This document shows positions 15,142 to 19,674 of a stretch of 19,674 bases of DNA, in pieces. A model generated the notes under the pieces. That model was not told the DNA's origin, did no database searches, and saw nothing but the letters and a program-made list of their open reading frames with translations. Positions within the stretch are counted from its first letter, which is position 1; the number at the start of each line of letters is the position of its first letter. The stretch is from Sutterella sp. (GTDB taxonomy: Bacteria > Pseudomonadota > Gammaproteobacteria > Burkholderiales > Burkholderiaceae_F): assembly GCA_019410445.1 (NCBI GenBank), contig DXSO01000001.1:28878-48551 (forward strand), in the 5' to 3' direction. Position numbers and translations under genes: made by a program.

Positions 15142-15620
15142 TGTTTGACGGTATCGCAAAGTTGGTTGTGGAAGTTCGTCCTGAAGATCTCGATGAGCTC
15201 AACCATGTCAATAATGTGGTTTACATGCGTTGGATGGAATTGGCCGCACGAGAAGGTAGTGCACAAGCAGGGTGGCCAACGGAGCGCTATTTCAAGGAAG
15301 GTCTCGGGGCGTGGGTTGTGCGCAAGCACTGGATTGAATACCTGAGGGACTGCAAGCTTGGTGACACGGTTGAAATTTATACCTGGGTACAGAGCTTTCA
15401 TTTGAGTACGAGCATGCGTCGGTACGCGATGAAGGTCAATGGGAAGCTCTGCTGCGTGGCGGCGACAGAGTGGGTTTATATCGATCTGAAGGCGCGTCGG
15501 GTAAGTGAGTTGCCGGAAAAAGTGCTTTCTTGTTTCAGAATTGTTCCGGATGATGACCCCAGACTCAAGGAACTCGGTATCGCTCGGCCTGTGAGGTATC
15601 AGCCGACTGCCATGCGCTGA
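15138..15620 (+). CDS. Hotdog-fold acyl-CoA thioesterase (4HBT / YbgC-FadM type)
   Basis: Cytoplasmic thioesterase of 160 residues. The signature LDELNHVNNVVYMRWMELA (residues 18-36) contains the Asp and the HVNN turn of the 4-hydroxybenzoyl-CoA thioesterase fold, with the long central helix next. The second half (HWIEYLRDCKLGDTVEIYTWV) forms the wrapping beta-strands. Two ATG codons are adjacent (15138 and 15141); the first overlaps the plsC stop and has AAAGG seven bases before it, while GGAGG is almost touching, so either may be used. It is somewhat longer than E. coli YbgC or FadM (about 132-134). Coupling with plsC suggests a role in acyl supply or clean-up for phospholipid synthesis, but the substrate is unknown. 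Confidence 0.87.
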   Translation: MMFDGIAKLVVEVRPEDLDELNHVNNVVYMRWMELAAREGSAQAGWPTERYFKEGLGAWVVRKHWIEYLRDCKLGDTVEIYTWVQSFHLSTSMRRYAMKVNGKLCCVAATEWVYIDLKARRVSELPEKVLSCFRIVPDDDPRLKELGIARPVRYQPTAMR

Positions 15621-15625
15621 GCGCT

Positions 15626-15687
15626 TTTGCCGAAGTGAATACGACGGCAAACTGACGAAACAAAAGGGGTTTGTTCTTTGTACTTTT
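15626..15687 (+). terminator. Candidate terminator region after thioesterase
   Basis: TTTGCCG (15626-15632) pairs perfectly with CGGCAAA (15645-15651), followed by a second stem AACAAA/TTTGTT (15659-15664 with 15670-15675) and a T-rich run (about 15676-15690). Neither hairpin directly abuts the T-run in classic form, so termination may be partial. Confidence 0.4.
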
Positions 15688-15711
15688 TTTCACTGAACAA
15701 GCCTTTTTTCG

Positions 15712-15720
15712 TGAGATAAT
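15712..15720 (+). promoter_or_regulatory. Extended -10 promoter for the mla operon
   Basis: TGAGATAAT: a TG dinucleotide, one base, then GATAAT (five of six to consensus). This is an extended -10 element and needs little -35; CTGAAC at 15693-15698 is a weak -35 at 16 bases. Transcription would begin near 15727. Confidence 0.55.
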
Positions 15721-15785
15721 CAAGCGTAATTGTGTTTATGAACGAGAGTTCAGGGGCGGTTACGCTCTTTATTCTGTCTTTTCAT

Positions 15786-16595
15786 ATGTCTTTATCCGAT
15801 CCCTTTTTGAGTATTGAGGACGTGACGTTTAGCTACGGCAACGGACGCGTGATCCTCAACGACGTAACATTGCGTTTCGGTCGCGGCCAGGTTGTGGCGA
15901 TCATGGGCGGTTCGGGCATGGGCAAGACGACGCTTTTGAAGCTGATTGGCGGATTAATTCGACCTCAGAAGGGAAAAATCCTGTTTGATGGAGTCGATGT
16001 GGCCGCAGCCGATGCGCGTACGTTGTATCGCGTGCGTCGCAAAATGGGCATGCTCTTTCAGTTCGGAGCCCTTTTCACCGATATGTCGGTTTTTGAGAAC
16101 GTGGCGTTTCCGCTGCGTGAACAGACGACATTCGATGAGGAAATGATTCGAGATTTGGTGCTCATGAAGCTTGATGCAGTGGGGCTTCGAGGTGCTGCTG
16201 ATTTGATGCCGAGCGCCATATCCGGAGGTATGGCGCGTCGTGTAGCTCTGGCTCGAGCCATTGCGTTGGATCCTGAACTCATCATGTATGACGAACCCTT
16301 TGCAGGTTTGGATCCCATTTCGATGGGGATTACAGCGCAGCTGATTCGGAAATTGACGGATGCGCTGCAGGCCACCGCCATTATCGTGACGCATGATGTG
16401 GCTGAAACCTTTGCCATTGCTGACTATGTTTACATGGTGAATGCGGGGCGAATTTCGGCACACGGTACTCCCGAAGAGCTGACGGCTTCGACGGATCCTT
16501 ACGTGTGTCAGTTCCTCAAGGGTATGCCCGACGGTCCGGTGGCGTTTCATTACCCGGCCAAGTCCGTTGCTGAGGAATTCGGAGTACGGACATGA
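15786..16595 (+). CDS. mlaF: Phospholipid transport ATPase MlaF
   Basis: Cytoplasmic ATPase of the MlaFEDB inner-membrane complex that maintains outer-membrane lipid asymmetry. From ATG 15786 (MSLSDPFLSIEDV) it has 269 residues, the same as E. coli MlaF; the frame extends to ATG 15738 and GTG 15732, but the extra 16-18 residues look non-homologous. No ribosome site precedes any candidate, which leaves the start uncertain. Walker A GGSGMGKT (41-48), Q-loop LFQFGALFTDM, signature ISGGMARR, Walker B LIMYDEPF followed by AGLDP, H-loop in VTHDVAE. The C-terminal DGPVAFHYPA is the MlaF tail that reaches across the dimer. The stop overlaps mlaE (ATGA). Confidence 0.93.
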   Translation: MSLSDPFLSIEDVTFSYGNGRVILNDVTLRFGRGQVVAIMGGSGMGKTTLLKLIGGLIRPQKGKILFDGVDVAAADARTLYRVRRKMGMLFQFGALFTDMSVFENVAFPLREQTTFDEEMIRDLVLMKLDAVGLRGAADLMPSAISGGMARRVALARAIALDPELIMYDEPFAGLDPISMGITAQLIRKLTDALQATAIIVTHDVAETFAIADYVYMVNAGRISAHGTPEELTASTDPYVCQFLKGMPDGPVAFHYPAKSVAEEFGVRT

Positions 16596-17377
16596 ATATG
16601 TTGGTGAATTTTTTCTGTTGGCTTGGGCGGTACAGCATTCGTCAAATTCGAGCAATTGGTCGTTTGGCTTTGTTTTCGCTGCAGGTCTTTCGACACATTC
16701 CGGGTGCATTGTCGCGTTTTTATTTGATTGCGCAACAGACGCACTTTATTGGTAACTATTCGCTTTCGATCATCACGGTATCGGGGTTGTTTGTAGGGTT
16801 TGTTCTGGGACTCCAGGGCTACTACACGTTGGTGCGGTACGGTAGCGAGCAGGCTTTGGGTGTGTTGGTGGCTTTATCTCTAATGCGAGAGTTGGGGCCG
16901 GTAGTGGCAGCGTTGTTGTTTGCCGGGCGTGCAGGCACGTCGCTGACGGCCGAAATCGGTCTGATGCGCTCTGGAGAGCAGCTAGCGGCAATGGAAATGA
17001 TGGGGGTTGATCCCATTCGTCGAATTGTTGTTCCTCGCTTTTTGGGAACTGTGATTTCGATGCCGATTCTGGCCATTATTTTCTCTGCCATCGGCATCGT
17101 CGGAGCTTGGATAGTCGGCGTTGGTCTTATCGGAACGGACAATGGCGCATTTTGGTCTCAGATGCAGGATGGAGTTGACTTTTTCTCCGATGTTCTCAAT
17201 GGAGTTCTGAAGAGTTTTGTTTTCGGAATTGCAGTGGGACTGATTGCTCTGTTTCAGGGCTATATTGCTCGTCCGACGCCTGAGGGAGTTTCGCAGGCAA
17301 CAACACGCACTGTGGTGGTGAGTTCGCTTCTTGTTTTGGGGTTGGACTTCATCATGACAGCGTTTATGTTCTCTTGA
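16592..17377 (+). CDS. mlaE: Phospholipid transport permease MlaE
   Basis: Inner-membrane permease of the Mla complex, 261 residues (E. coli 260). An amphipathic interfacial helix at the N-terminus (about 5-45) is followed by five membrane helices. Conserved MlaE segments are present: LRELGPVVAALLFAGR-type sequence with MRELGPV, AGTSLTAEIGLMR, the EQLAAMEMMGVDP coupling helix that contacts MlaF, and PRFLGT. The start overlaps the mlaF stop by 4 bases, so the two are translationally coupled. The C-terminus FIMTAFMFS ends the last helix without a tail. Confidence 0.95.
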   Translation: MNMLVNFFCWLGRYSIRQIRAIGRLALFSLQVFRHIPGALSRFYLIAQQTHFIGNYSLSIITVSGLFVGFVLGLQGYYTLVRYGSEQALGVLVALSLMRELGPVVAALLFAGRAGTSLTAEIGLMRSGEQLAAMEMMGVDPIRRIVVPRFLGTVISMPILAIIFSAIGIVGAWIVGVGLIGTDNGAFWSQMQDGVDFFSDVLNGVLKSFVFGIAVGLIALFQGYIARPTPEGVSQATTRTVVVSSLLVLGLDFIMTAFMFS

Positions 17378-17414
17378 TTGGTAAACGGTTTTTCCACAGG
17401 TTTTGGTGAAAACT

Positions 17415-17888
17415 ATGGAACGAAAGACATTGGAATTTTGTGTGGGGCTTTTCGTGTTGATGGGGTTTGTTGCCCTGTTGTTTGTGTCTCTGCAGGCAGC
17501 TAATTTAGGCAACTTTAGTTTCAATGCGAAGACCTATGAGCTCAATGCCAACTTTGACAACATTGGCGGACTTAAGGCTCGCGCTCCGGTCAAGAGTGCA
17601 GGTGTGGTTGTGGGTCGAGTCAAGGAGATCAGTTTTGATCCGTCGACCTTCCAGGCTCGTGTGGTGCTCAATATCGATTCACAATATAAGTTTCCAGAGG
17701 ACAGTTCCGCACAAATTCTCACCTCTGGTCTTCTGGGTGAGCAGTATGTTGGTATTTCCGCCGGCGGAGCTGATGGGGATATGCAGCCGGGTGCGCGTTT
17801 TGAACAGACTCAGTCGGCCGTTGTCCTTGAAAACTTGATCAGTCAGTTTATGTTGCAGTTTGCAGAAAAAGGACCGTCGGACAAATAA
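17415..17888 (+). CDS. mlaD: MCE-domain substrate-binding protein MlaD
   Basis: Membrane-anchored MCE protein that forms a hexameric ring on MlaE and passes phospholipids to or from MlaC; 157 residues. Start: ATG 17415 with GGTGA five bases upstream; in-frame GTG 17406 and TTG 17403 are possible but only add 3-4 residues. One N-terminal membrane helix (about 8-30) anchors it; the MCE domain follows (about 38-115) with FDNIGGLKARAPV, GVVVGRV and TSGLLGEQYVGI, all near-identical to E. coli. The C-terminal helix VLENLISQFML lines the central channel. The tail ends at residue 157 whereas E. coli MlaD runs to 183, so the disordered extension is missing. Confidence 0.95.
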   Translation: MERKTLEFCVGLFVLMGFVALLFVSLQAANLGNFSFNAKTYELNANFDNIGGLKARAPVKSAGVVVGRVKEISFDPSTFQARVVLNIDSQYKFPEDSSAQILTSGLLGEQYVGISAGGADGDMQPGARFEQTQSAVVLENLISQFMLQFAEKGPSDK

Positions 17889-17940
17889 CCGGGACGGATT
17901 TGAGAATCTCCGAGCAAAGTAAAAGATAAACAGGATAAAA

Positions 17941-18720
17941 ATGAACACTTTGCACAAAAGTCTTGTCATGCTGGCGGCGGCTGTTTCCTTGGCCGGGTGT
18001 GTGTCTGTGCCTCAGAATGCAGGAGAGGATCCTGCAGATCCGTGGGAAAAAATGAACCGCAATACCTTTGCGTTCAACCAAAAAGTGGACACTTATGTTC
18101 TGAAGCCGATCGCAAAGGGATATGAATACGTGGTGCCGGAATATGCGCGTGAGCGTATAGGCAATATTTACGTTAACCTCAATGAACCGGCCAACGTCAT
18201 CAATAATGCATTGCAGGGCAAGGGTGAGGGAGCCCTGGTCAGCCTTTTCCGACTGATGATCAATACAACGCTCGGATTGGGTGGCATGTATGACGTGGCA
18301 GGAACGACTGCCAATCAGCCGCCCCGTCGCGAGGATTTTGGGCAGACACTTGCAGTGTGGGGAGTTGGCAGCGGTCCTTATTTCGTAATTCCATTCCTGG
18401 GGCCGTCGACAGTGCGCGATACGGCAGGTTTTGGCGTTGACTATCTGACTGCCCCCCAAACTTGGCTTGACGGCGGTTGGGCTGAGTGGGGTGCCTGGGG
18501 TGTTCTTGCCGTGGATTATCGACTGCGTTTGATGCCTGCGACTGACTTGCTTGAAGATGCGATCGACCCGTACTTGATGGCTCGAGAAGCCTATTTTGGT
18601 GCGCGGCGGAATGCAATTTACGATGGTAATCCTCCGCTGGACTTCCCGGAGGACGAGTTTGAAGACGAAGAACCCGCAGAAGCGTCCGCTCAATCGGACG
18701 CAGAAGCAAAGGAGCAATAG
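17941..18720 (+). CDS. mlaA: Outer-membrane phospholipid-removal lipoprotein MlaA (VacJ)
   Basis: Outer-membrane lipoprotein that extracts misplaced phospholipids from the outer leaflet and hands them to MlaC; 259 residues. A lipoprotein signal peptide ends in LAGC with the lipidated Cys at residue 20. Core MlaA sequence is intact: DPWEKMNRNTFAFN, LNEPANVINNALQG, FRLMINTTLGLGG, REDFGQTLAVWGV and GPYFVIPFLGPS. The ribosome site AGGA lies five bases before the ATG. The C-terminal 25 residues are strongly acidic (DFPEDEFEDEEPAEA) and probably disordered. In E. coli mlaA is unlinked; its place between mlaD and mlaC is usual in betaproteobacteria. Confidence 0.95.
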   Translation: MNTLHKSLVMLAAAVSLAGCVSVPQNAGEDPADPWEKMNRNTFAFNQKVDTYVLKPIAKGYEYVVPEYARERIGNIYVNLNEPANVINNALQGKGEGALVSLFRLMINTTLGLGGMYDVAGTTANQPPRREDFGQTLAVWGVGSGPYFVIPFLGPSTVRDTAGFGVDYLTAPQTWLDGGWAEWGAWGVLAVDYRLRLMPATDLLEDAIDPYLMAREAYFGARRNAIYDGNPPLDFPEDEFEDEEPAEASAQSDAEAKEQ

Positions 18721-18723
18721 GCC

Positions 18724-19389
18724 ATGTTGGATTTGATGATCGGCAAACGTCGCTTGCTGGTAACGATGGGTTCGGCTGCTTTGTTGGCTGCCGTGCCGAT
18801 GCCTGCTGCGTTGGCGGCATCTGTGCCAGATGCAAAGGGTTCCCCGGATGAATGGGTAGTGGCGCTCAGCAACAAAATTCTCGAAGATATCCGAGCTGAT
18901 TCCAAATTGAGTCAGGCTGACCCGACGCGAGTCAGACGCTTTGTGGACGAACAGATCATGCCTGTGGTGGATTTTGAGCGCATGACTCGCACGGCGGTCG
19001 GTCCGAAGTGGCGTCAGGCAAGTAAGCAGCAGCGACAGGAGTTGATGGAACTGTTCCGTGAACAGTTGATTCGTGTTTATTCGGGTGCTTTGGCAACGGT
19101 AAAAGACCAGAGCGTGAAGCTTGCTCCCAATCGCGTCAAGCCCACCGAGACGGACGCCATTGTGCGTACGTTGTTGGTTTCTCCTGGCAAGCCCGATATG
19201 CGCATCAACTATCGTTTGAAGAAAGTCAAGCAGGAGTGGCGCATCATTGACGTGGATGTGGAAGGTATTTGGATTGTGGACAATTACCGGACACAGTTCT
19301 CGAGCGTGGCTAATCAGTCTGGCATTGACGGTCTGATCAAGGCTTTGCGTGAAAAGAATGAACAGGCGGCTCGAGATGCGGCTAAGTGA
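18724..19389 (+). CDS. mlaC: Periplasmic phospholipid shuttle MlaC
   Basis: Soluble periplasmic carrier moving phospholipid between MlaA and MlaD; 221 residues. AAAGGAG (18708-18714) sits nine bases before the ATG, inside the end of mlaA. A signal peptide with KRR, a hydrophobic core and an ALA-A cleavage site near residue 32 is evident; the RRLLV segment makes Tat export conceivable though Sec is the default. The mature protein has the MlaC/Ttg2 fold: VDEQIMPVVDFERMTRTAVGPKWRQAS, EQLIRVYSGAL, and the C-terminal strand block INYRLKKV, WRIIDVDVEGI. The Lys-rich end is followed by mlaB overlapping its last 14 bases. Confidence 0.94.
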   Translation: MLDLMIGKRRLLVTMGSAALLAAVPMPAALAASVPDAKGSPDEWVVALSNKILEDIRADSKLSQADPTRVRRFVDEQIMPVVDFERMTRTAVGPKWRQASKQQRQELMELFREQLIRVYSGALATVKDQSVKLAPNRVKPTETDAIVRTLLVSPGKPDMRINYRLKKVKQEWRIIDVDVEGIWIVDNYRTQFSSVANQSGIDGLIKALREKNEQAARDAAK

Positions 19390-19645
19390 GCAAAAAATCA
19401 CGCGTGGCAACGCCGTTGAGGTCAAAGCGGCGGTTGTGAAAGCGGCTCACGCCGGGGATGTCGTCTTGGATCTGAGCAGCGTTCGAAGCGTTGATTCAAC
19501 GTCTGTGGCAATTTTGTTGTCATGGGTACGCATCCTCCAGTCGGCACAACTGCGGCCAAGAATTTGCGGCGTTCCCGACAAAATGCTTTCACTGATGAAG
19601 TTGTACGGGGTTGAGCGCATACTCTCGCCGTACTTTGAAGCTTAA
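19376..19645 (+). CDS. mlaB: STAS-domain regulatory subunit MlaB
   Basis: Small cytoplasmic STAS protein that binds MlaF and stabilises its active dimer; 89 residues (E. coli 97). Start: ATG 19376 with AGGCGG six bases upstream, overlapping mlaC by 14 bases; in-frame GTG 19349 and ATG 19358 are deeper inside mlaC and lack a better site. The STAS core VVLDLSSVRSVDSTSVAILLSW contains the phospho-loop-like Ser/Thr region at DSTS, equivalent to the MlaB Thr needed for MlaF contact. It completes the set of six Mla proteins. Confidence 0.88.
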   Translation: MRLSEQKITRGNAVEVKAAVVKAAHAGDVVLDLSSVRSVDSTSVAILLSWVRILQSAQLRPRICGVPDKMLSLMKLYGVERILSPYFEA

Positions 19646-19653
19646 TTTGCGAG

Positions 19654-19674
19654 AAAAATTTTTGACCTCTTGAC
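19654..19674 (+). promoter_or_regulatory. A/T tract with two -35-like elements at right edge
   Basis: A five-A, five-T tract (19654-19663) runs into TTGACC (19662-19667), and a second TTGAC (19670-19674) is cut by the window edge. The arrangement looks like an UP element plus -35 of a strong promoter for the next gene; the -10 is outside the window. Confidence 0.4.

Noticed and set aside
17848..19425. 525-codon open frame on the minus strand opposite mlaA and mlaC
   Set aside because: It is antisense to two clear genes, has His/Arg/Ser-rich composition with no recognisable domain, and runs through the mlaD-mlaA gap. It is a shadow of codon bias.
1..19674. CRISPR array, insertion sequence, prophage or tRNA gene
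   Set aside because: No regularly spaced repeats, transposase or integrase motifs, or cloverleaf-like sequence ending in a GTTC-type arm with acceptor stem was seen on either strand.

Overview
The window reads as ordinary chromosome of a Gram-negative betaproteobacterium, most likely Burkholderiales and possibly Sutterellaceae. This placement is inferred from protein character and from the mla gene order F-E-D-A-C-B with mlaA inside the cluster; no rRNA or marker search was possible. About 93% is coding, in 21 genes. No tRNA, rRNA, CRISPR array, insertion sequence or prophage is visible.

Layout. (1) 1-4370: a tightly coupled ABC exporter operon resembling E. coli ybhF-ybhS-ybhR plus the TetR repressor cecR, with all three junctions being 4-base ATGA overlaps; ybhF is cut by the left edge. 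(2) 4388-5626, minus: a Tet-type MFS exporter converging on cecR. (3) 5871-6620: a lone SAM methyltransferase behind a perfect 7-bp inverted repeat. (4) 6731-8005 sstT; 8101-9939 recQ, with a strong terminator hairpin squeezed immediately before the recQ start; 9986-11176 metC. (5) 11370-12173: a two-part protein with a histone H1-like Lys/Ala/Pro tail, not recognised as a named gene. (6) 13718-12237, minus: yeaK-like editing deacylase followed by a tandem pair of DUF2721 membrane proteins, ending at a double terminator shared with gene 5. (7) 13874-15620: ruvX, a PlsC-type acyltransferase and a hotdog thioesterase as one operon. (8) 15786-19645: mlaF-mlaE-mlaD-mlaA-mlaC-mlaB, the complete retrograde phospholipid transport system, behind an extended -10 promoter. 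The right edge carries an A/T tract followed by two -35-like elements, probably the promoter of the next gene.

Working together: regions 1-2 are an efflux module (ABC exporter, regulator, MFS pump). Regions 7-8 put phospholipid synthesis, acyl-CoA hydrolysis and outer-membrane lipid asymmetry next to each other. I saw no convincing undescribed multi-gene system. The best leads are the H1-tailed protein, the duplicated DUF2721 pair with its yeaK partner, the terminator-like hairpin in the recQ leader, and the inverted repeat before the methyltransferase.
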